This document shows, one piece after another, positions 36,101 to 45,217 of a DNA stretch of 64,000 nucleotides. The position numbers were made by a program, and so were the translations under genes. The notes below the pieces were generated by a model. That model did not search any database. It saw nothing but the letters and a program-made list of their open reading frames with translations, and was not told the DNA's origin. The DNA comes from Mrakia gelida (lineage: Eukaryota > Basidiomycota > Tremellomycetes > Cystofilobasidiales > Mrakiaceae): the NCBI GenBank assembly GCA_024345305.1, contig BRON01000002.1:2914001-2978000 (forward strand), written 5' to 3'. The stretch's first letter is position 1. Every line of letters begins with the position of its first letter.

Positions 36101-37075
36101 TTCCCTGTCGTCCGAAACGAGCACGATACCACCGTTCTTGGATACATTCGGAGAGCTGAGCTTCGATTCGCTGTCGGTGCGTCTCGTTTCCTTCTTCTCT
36201 TCTCGCTCTTCCTTCTCGACCGACCATCGTAGCTGATCCCCCCCCCCCCTTCTTCTTATTTATCGCCATCAGAGAAATCCCGTCGACAACGTCACCTCAC
36301 TCCCCACGCCAACTGCACCTTCAACATGCTCGATGGCGTCCAACTCCACCCTACTTCCGAACCGATTCCCTCCGACGGCGACGCTTGGGGCTTCGATGCT
36401 GGAGAGCACGATGCTGCTGAGATCTTTGAGGCTGCTGAGAATGGGAACAGTGCAGACTTTGCGGACTTTGGACCTTTTGTGGATCAGGTGAGCTCGTCTT
36501 TCCGTTGCTTCCTTCGCTCGACGCGACTCCCAAACTGACTCGGCTCCCCTCTCTTTCTCTCTTCGCAGACACCGTTAACGGTGGCCGACAAGCTCCCTCT
36601 CGAGATCGTGATGCAGCTTTTCCGTCGTATGGGGTGAGCTCCACCTCCCTCCCTCCTCTCTCTTCTCTCGCTCGAACCCAACCTCGAACTGACTCCCCTC
36701 TCTCCCTCCTTCCCTCCCTCCCTCCCTCTCCCCAGTCCTCGCGTGATCCTCGTCGTCAAAGAAGGTCGTCTCCTCGGTCTCGTCACCGTCAAGGATGTTC
36801 TCCGACACGAAGCCGCCGTCGAGCACGAGCAAGAGCAGGAGATCTCGCCCTCCACGTGGGAGGAACGTCGTTGGGAGGAACGCGTCGGACTGGAAGGAGT
36901 GCTGGAGGAGGCTTGGACGTTCGCGACTGGACTGTTTTCGAGTCGGAGAAGTGGTGGAGCTGGGGAGTTCCAGCAGGTTCCGGATACGCCTGGGATGGGA
37001 GGGGAGGAGCAGGGGATTAGAGGAGCGGAGTATGAGTTGGATGAGCGGACGACGACGGGTCGTGGAACTAGATGA
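33116..37075 (+). CDS. GEF1: CLC-family chloride/proton antiporter (GEF1-like)
   Basis: Intracellular chloride transporter with about 18 helices and two C-terminal CBS domains. The ATG at 33116 starts an acidic cytosolic N-terminus ([17 protein letters not shown]). Signature motifs: GSGISEIKC in the selectivity region, GKEGPSVH with the external gating glutamate, [14 protein letters not shown] containing the proton glutamate typical of antiporters, and [18 protein letters not shown] 1 begins at [12 protein letters not shown] and has [12 protein letters not shown] 2 contains [14 protein letters not shown] and [21 protein letters not shown]. About fifteen introns, all short. Because both glutamates are present I infer an exchanger on Golgi, endosome or vacuole membranes, as yeast Gef1, rather than a passive channel. 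It ends at TGA 37073-37075. Confidence 0.94.
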
Positions 37076-37168
37076 GATTTTGCTCTTGGGTTAACGAAGA
37101 TCAGTAGAGAGTGGAAAGAAGGAATTGTGATTGGTTTTCACAGCAAGAAAAGCTAGTAAGCAAAAAAG

Positions 37169-39840
37169 CTAAGCAGCGTCGTCGTCGTCGACGTTCGCGA
37201 CGCTCGTCGTCTCCTCGACCAACCTCGCCTCCAGGTCTCGAACCCTCTTCTCCTCGAGATCCCATGCAATACCCAGCATCTTCGCATCCCTTCTGTTCAC
37301 TCCGACTATAAACCTCTTCGACCGATCCTCGTCCTCCTCGCTACGATCTCGCGTTCGATGCGCGTTGATCTTGAGAAGAACAGGAACCAGTTTTCCGAGG
37401 AAAAGTTGATTGAGAGGGAAGGTGATGTCGATTTGAAGGGAAGGGAAGTGATCGAGTCGATCCAATCGTCGGAGGATCGTTTCGAAGAACGCGATGCTGT
37501 AAGTCGGAGGAGTTTGAAGGACGAGTTCGAGTCCGAGTGGACGACTGATCCCTCCTGCTCCGACGATGCGAGGGATGACGTCCCAGTTCTTCTCCCGAGT
37601 GACGATCGTCCAAGACTTCCAGGGCTGCTCCGTAACCGACTGAACCCAGGACGACGAGGCGCGGGGAGGGAAGGAGAAGAGTCGGACGCGACTTGGTGGG
37701 AGAAACTTCTTGAGGACGTGTAGGACCTTGGATGTGACCGTCGTGTCGCCTCCTTCGTCGGAGGGAAGGAAGAAGAGGAGAACCTTGGTGGGGAAGGGGA
37801 TCCTGATGCTGAGGGAGTTCGACTCTCGATCTCGAGCGAGCGTCGAGGCGAAGAGTTGAGCTGACTTCGCGAGTCTTCGTCCGTTGAGGAGGGTTCGGTT
37901 GTCGAGAGCAACCTGGGAGTAGTAGAAAGGTCTCGAGAGTTCGAGGAATCGCGGGCTAACGAGCTGAAGAGCGATGGGGTTCCAGGGTCGTCTCGAGGTT
38001 CGGGCGTTGAACGAAGACGCGTCCGTGGATCCATCGAGGAAGCGGCTCATGATGAAGTTGTGGAAAGGATCGATGAGGAAGGAGAGGATGACTCTGATAA
38101 TTTCGTCCTCAAAGGCGTTGATGGGGAATTGGACTCGACGTGTTGGTTGTGACAAGGCGGCGGGAGCGGGAGGAGGACGAAGCTGAGAGACGAAAAGGGG
38201 AGCAAGAGATCAGTCAGGTCTTTCAGAGGGGTCAGAGAGGGTGAAAGGAAGATTACCTTCTCAACAGAGGAATGAAGCTTGCGCTTGAACGCCGAGGGTG
38301 GAGGAGTTGAAGTCGAAGACTTCGCCGTCGAGGAAGCAGGAGGAACGACCGAAGCTCGCTTGGATCGATCTGCGGTAGGAAGGGGTTTCGCAGCGACTTT
38401 GGCTGTAGATCGAAGAGGAGACTGAGCGAGAGCCGATGAGGAAGCAAAGGAAAGAAAGAGATCATGAGCTCTGGCTGCGAGGGGAAAGGGAGGAGAGGGA
38501 GAAGAAGAAAACGCGTCGACTCGATTCCGTTACCTTCTTGACGGCTCCACGATCCTTCTTGACCATCGATGTGACATCCGAGAGGGAGCGGTGCCCTGCG
38601 ACGATGTTGGCCAGGGTCTCGGGTCCGAGGAGAGTGGGACGACGAGTGGAGGACGACGAGGACTAAATCGAGGAAACGATTCAGGACGTCAGCACGACCC
38701 TCGTTCGTCTACCTCGTTGGGCAAGAAATAACTCACCTTCTTCTGAGTAGGAACAGCTACTCTGAACGATGGCAGATGCTTGGGAGTAGAGAGAGGTAGG
38801 TTCAAATCCTTCGAAGCAAAGATCGTCATTCTTCGAGGGATCTTGGACTGGAGAACCAAGAAGGAAAGAGGTGTCGAGCGAGTCAGCGGAAGTTGTTCCT
38901 TCTCAGTCCGCCCACGTCTAGCTGAGCCACTCCCGAGAGATATATGGCTCCAATACACTACCGTTGGTTTCACGACATGAGGCACCGATCCGATCGCCAC
39001 CGTCGAAGTCCCAACGACCGACGTCGACTCGGTGACACTCTCCATCTCCTCCCCTCCAGGCTTCCCCTTGTCCTCTCCCCAAGCCACCTTCTCTCCCTCC
39101 ACACCACTCCCCCTACTCTGCTTCGACTCTCCAGCGGAACGCAAACCTCCTCCCACCAGCTTCTCCAACCCAGCGAACCTCTCCTCCAAGAACGCTCTCT
39201 CCTCCTCCCGATTTCGTTCGTGCTGTTCCTGCTCGACCTTCCTCCTCTCCTCCAGCCGCTCGACGGTTGGGATCTTCTCAATCGACGTCTTGAGACTCTT
39301 CTGGGTGTGCTGAAGCTCTTCGAGGGACCTGAGGATGGGTGTGAGCTCCTTCGCGAGGAGACGAACGAGGATTACTTCGACGCCGTTTTGGACCTGCTCC
39401 TCGACGGGTTGTGCTGGGTGGAGAGGCTGAGGGGAGGTGGAAGGAGAGGGATGGAAGGACTGATGGTATTAAGGTTGGGTTTGGGGGGGTGTTCGAGGGA
39501 GAGTACGAGCTTGAGCGTGAGCTGGTGGAAGGGAGGGAGGAGGGAGCGAGTCGAGCTTTGTCGAAGCTGAAGTTGAAGGACGAGGGATAGGAAGGCTTTC
39601 CGAGACGACGATTCCATCCCAAGCGAATCGAGGAAGACCAGCTCGAGTCCAGCCTGCTTCGAGAGCTCTTATCTGAACGACTTCGACGCTCTCGTCCCCT
39701 TGGTAGGTCTCGAAGAAGGCTCGGATCCCTTGAGCTCGTTGGGAGAGGTACGCTTCCCGTTTCTGGGGATTGGAGAAGAAGGTGTCGTGGTACTCGAGCT
39801 CGCGACCGCTGAGAGGGAGGGAGATGAGGTGATCTGCCAT
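37169..39840 (-). CDS. unrecognised multi-exon protein with coiled coil and F-box-like C-terminal half
   Basis: ATG at 39838-39840 (MADHLISLPLSGRELEYH). Exon 1 encodes an N-terminal alpha-helical segment and a Pro/Ser-rich stretch; further down the same frame runs a coiled coil (LTPILRSLEELQHTQKSLKTS to about 39200). Small exons follow (MTIFASKDLNLPLSTPKH; RRPTLLGPETLANIVAGHRSL; a basic Ser/Pro exon). A clean intron with CTGAT branch then joins LHSSVEK to the last exon (37169-38185), which encodes INAFEDEIIRVILSF and LQLVSPRFLELSRPFYYSQV, an F-box-like pattern. Treating the last exon as a separate gene fails: its only upstream start would be TTG. An in-frame TAA at 39469-39471 lies inside exon 1 and must be spliced out or is a lesion. 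The function is unknown; a kinetochore or spindle role crossed my mind, but nothing in the sequence proves it. Confidence 0.5.
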
Positions 39841-40184
39841 TGACGAAAGAGAGGGAGGGAGAGACGGAAGGTGGGGTGGGTTGTGGTGGTTCGAGGGGAG
39901 GGAGGAGGAGGGTGAGCTCGAGTCGTCCTCTCGCGTCTCTTCTTTCTCGGAGCAGGTCAGAGAAAGAGGAGGGATCACGCATGTATTTCGAGTCAAGATA
40001 AGGATAAGAAAGAAGTCAAGAAACAAAAGAGAATCGAGAAGAAGAACGATCTTTAAAGCCTAGTCATAGAGAGAAACGAAACCAGCCGAACAAAGCTCGA
40101 ACGAAGCGCGTCCACCACCAACCTCCTCCCTCCCTTCGTTCCCTCCCATCCCCTCCACCTAGCCAGCTACCGCCTCCTCAGTAC
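39841..40184. other. intergenic region
   Basis: Promoter of the gene at 37169-39840 (-) and 3' flank of antizyme (-). I see nothing else in it. Confidence 0.45.
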
Positions 40185-41434
40185 TTAGAGCTCCATGCCA
40201 ATCAAGACCTTCCCCTTATCAACCTCCCACTCCCAGCCGTTCCTAGCGTCGGGTCGAACGATCGTTCCTCCGATGAAGAGTAGACCGTGAACGAGCTCTC
40301 GCAAGTCAGGGGAGGACTTGTCGAGGACGAAGACGAGGGTGGAGCAGTTCAGAGAGTCGGAGGCGAGGTCGAGCTGTGGCAGCAACAACGAAGGGAGAAG
40401 AAAGAGAGTCAGCATCGAGAAAGGACGAAGAGAACGAGAGCACGAATCCCTCGAATGACGTGCGCGAGTCAACAGAGGAATGGAACGTACAAGAATCTCA
40501 ACATGCTCTCGAATCTCTACTCCTTCGGCGACGGGAACTCCAACGAGGAGCGTAGGGGATCCAGGGACCTGATGAGCATCGAGGAGAGCTCCTGACCAGG
40601 AGATGCTCGAAGCGTTCGAAGTGATGAGGACCGATTGGGAGACCTTGCTCGCTTCGAGCGCGTGCTTGGGGAAGAGCGATTCGAGGAACGAGTTGCTGGC
40701 CTCCTGGGTGTTGTTTTGGAACGAGGGAAGGGCGGGGAGGGAGACGTGAGGGCAGGCGGATTGGATGTAGGAAGGGGTGTTGGTTGGGGAGGAGTCGGGA
40801 GTGAGGAGAGGGACGACGTGGTGGGTGGACGTTTGAGTTCGAGCGGGGAGGATGTCGGTTGGAAGAGGTGAATTGGAGGATAGGGGAGGGGATAGGAGCG
40901 GGGTGGGTTGGTAGGTGTTGTTTCGCAAAGATTTGCCTAAAGAAGGATGGAAGGACGGAGAGAGAACGTGGGAGAGTCAGTCTCAAGCTCGATTCAACGG
41001 ACAGCCCCGCCACCTTCAACTCTCCCTCTGTCTCTCCTCTATCTCTCCCTACTAGATATTCGCTGAAAGGAGGAAAGTAGGACGTACCTCTCACGCAAGT
41101 CTCTGACTTCCCATTTTCAGGGAAGCATTCACGCCTGCCGCCCTCAAAGGCGCTGCCAACCCCCACCCGCTCCCGCGAAGGAGGAGTTCAAAGCGAAGGT
41201 GCGAGCTCCCACTTCAGCCACTGCAAGAGGCTCGTTGTACTTGTCCCCGTTCCCGGTAGCTGCGAGTCTGCCGGCGGGGAAGAGATCTAGACAAAGAGCA
41301 AGGGAGAGAGAAGGTCAGAGAGAAAGAGGGATGGGAGGGAAGGAGAGAGGGAAGGAAGGAGGGGAGAGGAGAGGGAGAGGAGAGGAGGGAGACTCACTAG
41401 GAGTTTCTTGTTGTTTCGTTGATTGATTCGACAT
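40185..41434 (-). CDS. OAZ1: ornithine decarboxylase antizyme, expressed by +1 frameshift
   Basis: Polyamine-induced inhibitor that binds ornithine decarboxylase and sends it to the proteasome. ORF1 starts at 41434 (MSNQSTKQQETP), splices at a phase-1 donor to NLFPAGRLAATGNG, and after 59 codons meets TGA at 41144-41146. ORF2 is open in the +1 frame across that stop, then crosses two introns and ends at TAA 40185-40187. The ORF2 C-terminus carries the antizyme domain: SISWSGALLDA, LLVGVPVAEG, VEILLDLASDSLNC, LVFVLDKSSPDLRELV and LLFIGGTIVRP, aligning position by position with the pattern (vPeG.....LLefAee.L...hv.ic..k...d...Ll..f.flGfeiVrP) of known antizymes. The zero frame has no route into ORF2 without a shift, since the exon has no alternative splice site there. 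Divergent from RPS2. Confidence 0.88.
41138..41152 (-). promoter_or_regulatory. predicted +1 programmed ribosomal frameshift site (CTT-TGA)
   Basis: On the minus strand the ORF1 codons read CAG CGC CTT TGA, followed by GGGCGG. CTT is 41147-41149 and the TGA stop is 41144-41146. Skipping the first T of TGA gives GAG GGC GGC and enters ORF2. CUU is a known shifty P-site codon in yeast Ty1 (+1 at CUU-AGG-C), and a slow UGA in the A site is the rule in antizyme genes. Most antizymes I know use UCC-UGA, and S. cerevisiae uses GCG-UGA. Confidence 0.8.
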
Positions 41435-42074
41435 GGTTCTGCAGATTTGATTCGGGGGTGTGTTGTATAGAGGGGTGGGGGTGCTGGGGAGCGAGTGGCA
41501 AGCCTTAGAGCGAGTAGGAGTAGTTTCGGTAGTCGTCGTTGAGAGACCAAAGAAGGAGGAGGCGAGAGGAGGGAGAGGTGGGATCGCGCCGAGTTTGGCG
41601 AGACCTTCCCAAATCGATCCTTCTGGAAATTTCCTTCGATTCATTTCGTTCAAGTTCGTGTAGATATGGATAAGGGCTCGCTACTACAGCTGAAAAGTTG
41701 AGCTAAAAATGAGAGAAAAAGGGAAAGAGAGGGCAAGGAGGGTCGGACTGAAGCACCGCCCTGAAGGTCTCTCGGTTTTCACTCGAAACCTCCTCGTTCT
41801 CTCTCTTCTTCTCCTCCAGCACTCATACAAGGCGAGACCTCTCTTCCTCGATTTCGACTCTGCACGCTCCTCATCATGACGCCGTCCTAATCGCACTTTT
41901 TCTTCGCTTTTCCCCTCCTTCCTTCGCCCTTCGCCCTCCAACTCTTCTTCGACCTCTCCCTCCCTCTCGCCCTCCTCCTTCCTCCCTCACAGAACTCAAA
42001 GGTCGCCCCGAGCACGAGACCTTATCCCCCACCAACTACAACACCAACCCCCTTTAACACTTTAGCAACCTAAA
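41435..42074. promoter_or_regulatory. divergent upstream region of antizyme and RPS2
   Basis: 640 bp between the antizyme start (41434, -) and the RPS2 start (42075, +). The RPS2 side is strongly CT-rich at 41795-42000, as is usual for ribosomal protein genes. No other gene is seen. Confidence 0.5.
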
Positions 42075-42509
42075 ATGGCTGACGCTACTGCTCGAGGACG
42101 AGGTGCCTTCGGTAAGTAGACAAACGATCGAGAAGAAGGGAGGGAGGGAGAAGGAACGAACCCAAACGAGCTCGAGCTGACCTTTCTCTTCCTTCCCTTC
42201 CCTTCCCTTCCCTTCCCTTTCCCTTTCTTCTTCGAACGCCTATAGGACGAGGAGGTGCCGGAGCTCGTGGAGGAGACCGAGGAGGTCGAGGAGGAGACCG
42301 AGGACGAAGGGGTCCCAGGCGTGGAGGACGAAAGGATGAGGACAAGGAGTGGTGAGTTCGAATCCCCTTCTCTCTCGCTCGTCGTTCGACCTGTCTCCCT
42401 CCCTCCTTCGTCGAAGCTCGAAGCTCATCATCATCTCGTCCCGCCTCGTGCTCTCCTCCTCTCTCTCAGGGTCCCCGTCACCAAGCTTGGACGACTCGTC
42501 AAGGACGGA

Positions 42510-42544
<35 letters not shown>

Positions 42545-43376
42545 GCTCCCCATCAAGGAGTTCCAGATCGTCGACTTCTTCCTCCCTACCCTCAAGGACG
42601 AGGTCATGAACATCACTCCCGTCCAGAAGCAGACCTCTGCCGGACAGCGAACCAGGTTCAAGGCCTTCGTCGCCGTTGGAGACTTCGACGGACACGTCGG
42701 ACTTGGAGTCAAGTGCGCTAAGGAGGTCGCCACCGCCATCCGAGGAGCCATCATCGCCGCCAAGCTCTCCGTCATCCCCGTTCGACGAGGATACTGGGGT
42801 GCTCACATCCAGGAGCCTCACACCATCCCCTGCAAGGTCTCTGGTAAGACCGGATCCGTCATGTGCCGACTCATCCCCGCTCCTCGAGGAACCGGTATCG
42901 TCGCTGCCCCTGCCTCCAAGAGGCTCTTGCAGATGGTGAGACTCGTTTCTCTACGTTCTCGTGCCTCGAGACAACGCGTCTGACCTTCGTCTCGTTCGTT
43001 TCATCCAGGCCGGAGTCGCCGATTGCTACACCCAGTCTAAGGGAAGCACCGCTACCACTGGTAACTTCTTGAAGGCTACTTTCGTCGCCGTACGTCCTCT
43101 TCCCTCTCTCCTTTCTCTTCTCGAAGCTGTTTCTGACTCTTCCTCATCTTCTTCGCTCTTCCCTACAGATCGCCAAGTCTTACCAGCTCCTCACCCCCGA
43201 TCTCTGGAGGGACATCGCCCCCGGAAAGGTTCGTCGCGCTCTCGTCCTCCTCGTCTCCCGTCTCCTTTCGTCTCGTTCTCGAGACTAACCTGACCTTCTT
43301 CGTTCTTTCTCTACAGACCCCTTACGACGAGTTCTCCGCTCACCTCCAGTCCAAGGCCTCCAAGGCTTCTTACTAG
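42075..43376 (+). CDS. RPS2: 40S ribosomal protein uS5 (RPS2)
   Basis: Small-subunit protein of the decoding and mRNA-entry region. Exons begin 42075-42111, 42246-42351, 42470-42935 and 43009, with two more short exons to TAG 43374-43376. The N-terminus is an RGG-type arm ([20 protein letters not shown]), typical of eukaryotic uS5 and usually arginine-methylated. Then come [73 protein letters not shown] and [14 protein letters not shown], all hallmark uS5 sequence. The C-terminus [12 protein letters not shown] matches the family. Intron 1 contains a TTCCC repeat. Confidence 0.98.
42190..42226 (+). repeat. TTCCC tandem tract in RPS2 intron 1
   Basis: Six to seven copies of TTCCC between the GAGCTGAC branch region (about 42173) and the acceptor at 42245. 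It forms an extended polypyrimidine tract. Confidence 0.85.
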
Positions 43377-44044
43377 AGTGTGTCAGCGCCTCGCGTTCGA
43401 TCTTCTCCACCACCTCCTCCCTCTTAGTCTCGCTCGTTCGGGTCGTTTAGTCGTCAAAGGACCTCTCTCGTTTGCTTAAGCTCTTCATTGGGTCTCGGGT
43501 TGATTAGTTAGGTTTTGGCTGGATGGTTCATGCTTGTGAGCTTTGATTTGGGTCGAGGCGAAAGCGAGAGGGAGGGAAGACTGGGAGGCTGCGAGGAGCT
43601 GGGACTTCCGACGCGTCTTCGAGTTCGCAGAGCCAAAGGAAGTCGTCGAGCTTGGATCCCGAGATAATCGCTTCTCCGACATCAACATCCCTCGATTGCG
43701 TCAGCCTTGGTAGGAGGAGGGATGCCATAACGATTTCGAGCTCACCTCGAACGCCGTGTTGTTTCCTTCGATCCTCGACCGTTCGTTTTTGGCTTCCATC
43801 TTCCTCCCTCCTTCTTTATTCTCTTCTCAGCTGACCATATCCTTTTCTCTTATGTCAACAGTCCCCATCGACTCTTTCTACCTCCCAACCACATCCTTCT
43901 CCTCAGCTCGCTTCGTCGTTTCAAAACAACTCCTCCCTCCCTCACCTTCCTTTCTCTTCTCCACCGGCTGGACCCCCCTTCACACTCTCTTCTCACCCAA
44001 CCTCAGCTCCACCACCTCAGCACAACAACAACAACCTCACAGCA
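43377..44044. other. intergenic region, RPS2 3' flank and promoter
   Basis: 668 bp with the RPS2 3' flank and the upstream region of the secreted-protein gene at 44045. A GACGCGTC palindrome lies at about 43609 and a GAGCTCACC...CAGCTGACC stretch (43740-43836) may mark a 5' UTR intron. No gene seen. Confidence 0.45.
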
Positions 44045-44921
44045 ATGGTCTGCCCTTCAAGCCTCATCTCCCTCCTCCCAACCCTCATCCTCTCCGTCGT
44101 CCTCGCCTACGCAGCTCCCCTCCCCTCCTCCTCCCTCCCCTCTACTCTCCTCCTCCTCTCCGAGAAAGCAGCCCCCGTCGCCCCCGTCGCCCCAGCTATA
44201 GTAGCTCCCGTAGCTCCTGTAGCCCCTGTTATCATAGCTCCCGTAGCGCCAGTCGCTCCTGTCATCAACCAGGTCAAAAACAACAACATCAACAAACCCT
44301 CCTCGTCGTTCGGTGAGCTCGCGTCGTTTCGTCTTCTCCCTCCCCACCCCTTCACGAGCTGACTTCCCTCGTTCCTTCTTTTTTCGATGATTGTTTCGTG
44401 TTGAAGGCCAGTACTACAACCCTTACCGGCACCCTCGTCAACAGGTCGAGGAGCGAAACCAGATCACCCTCGACTCGCCGACTCCCTCTCGACTTCCTCG
44501 ACAGCTTCTTGGACGACGATACCACCTCCAGCCTACCCAAGATCAGGAACCCCTCCCTACTCCCAAAGCCGCTCCCTGCCACGGACAAGAAGACAGAGAG
44601 GAGAAGGAGGGACCCATCGTCGTCGTCACTCCTCCTCAGGAAGTCGCGTTCTTCGAGCTGGAGCTCGAACTCGCAACCACGAAGCTTGCCCAAGCCCTCG
44701 AATGGTCCGAGTCGGAGATCGAGCTGGAGGAACTCTCGATCTTCGCTTTTGCCCCTCAGGAGGAGCAGTGCGGATGGGAAGAGACCTGCGAGGGGGGAGA
44801 GTTGGGAGACGCGTACGATTTGATCTTGCAGTACGAGGAGGTCGTCGAGGAGGAAGAGGAAGAGGAGTTGGATCTGGAGAGGGGATGGTTGGGGTCCGAG
44901 GAGGGGGTGCTTGTTCAGTAG
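44045..44921 (+). CDS. secreted protein with Val-Ala-Pro repeats and acidic tail
   Basis: The N-terminus is a clear signal peptide (MVCPSSLISLLPTLILSVVLAYAAPLP). Next come about six VAPVAP-type repeats (residues of about 45-75), a flexible Asn/Ser part, and an intron with donor GTGAGC at about 44311 and acceptor TTGAAG before GGCCAG at 44407. In the chosen frame exon 2 reads GQYYNPYRHPRQQVEE and ends in a Glu-rich tail (EEVVEEEEEEELDLE), stop TAG 44919-44921. The other two frames of exon 2 are also open for most of its length, so the frame choice rests on the phase-1 join and on the more natural composition. Similarity to cell-wall repeat proteins is only compositional. Unknown function. Confidence 0.6.
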
Positions 44922-45016
44922 ATCTGCTTCTGTTGTTGTGTTGTTGCGGCTTGTCCGAGACGCGTCGTGTTTTGCTTTTTGCTCGCTGGACGATTCGTCT
45001 CTCTTCTTCTCGTTTT

Positions 45017-45017
<1 letters not shown>

Positions 45018-45057
<40 letters not shown>
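45018..45057. repeat. (CT)20 microsatellite
   Basis: Perfect dinucleotide run of 40 bp in the region between the secreted protein (+) and the RhoGAP gene (-), about 100 bp past the stop at 44921. Confidence 0.97.
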
Positions 45058-45060
<3 letters not shown>

Positions 45061-45217
45061 CTTAGTCGTTGTAGTTCCTCGTTCTTCTCAGTCTCGCACC
45101 GTAGCTTGCTATGTATTATCATCCGCCTCTCGAACCGAACGAATGGACTGATCATCGAATCGAAACTAGAGCAAAAGGGCAAACGCGACTCCAACCTCCG
45201 TCTCTCCACCCGCTCGA

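Noticed and set aside
37169..38155. Separate single-exon F-box gene on the minus strand
   Set aside because: The apparent first Met is a TTG codon, and a good intron joins this exon in frame to upstream exons.
40498..41166. Basic 222-residue protein on the minus strand
   Set aside because: Its first part is antizyme ORF2, but it reads through an intron (41088-40942) and then changes frame into a shadow.
45018..45057. Possible transposon end or CRISPR-like repeat
   Set aside because: It is a simple CT microsatellite; no spacers, inverted ends or transposase are present.
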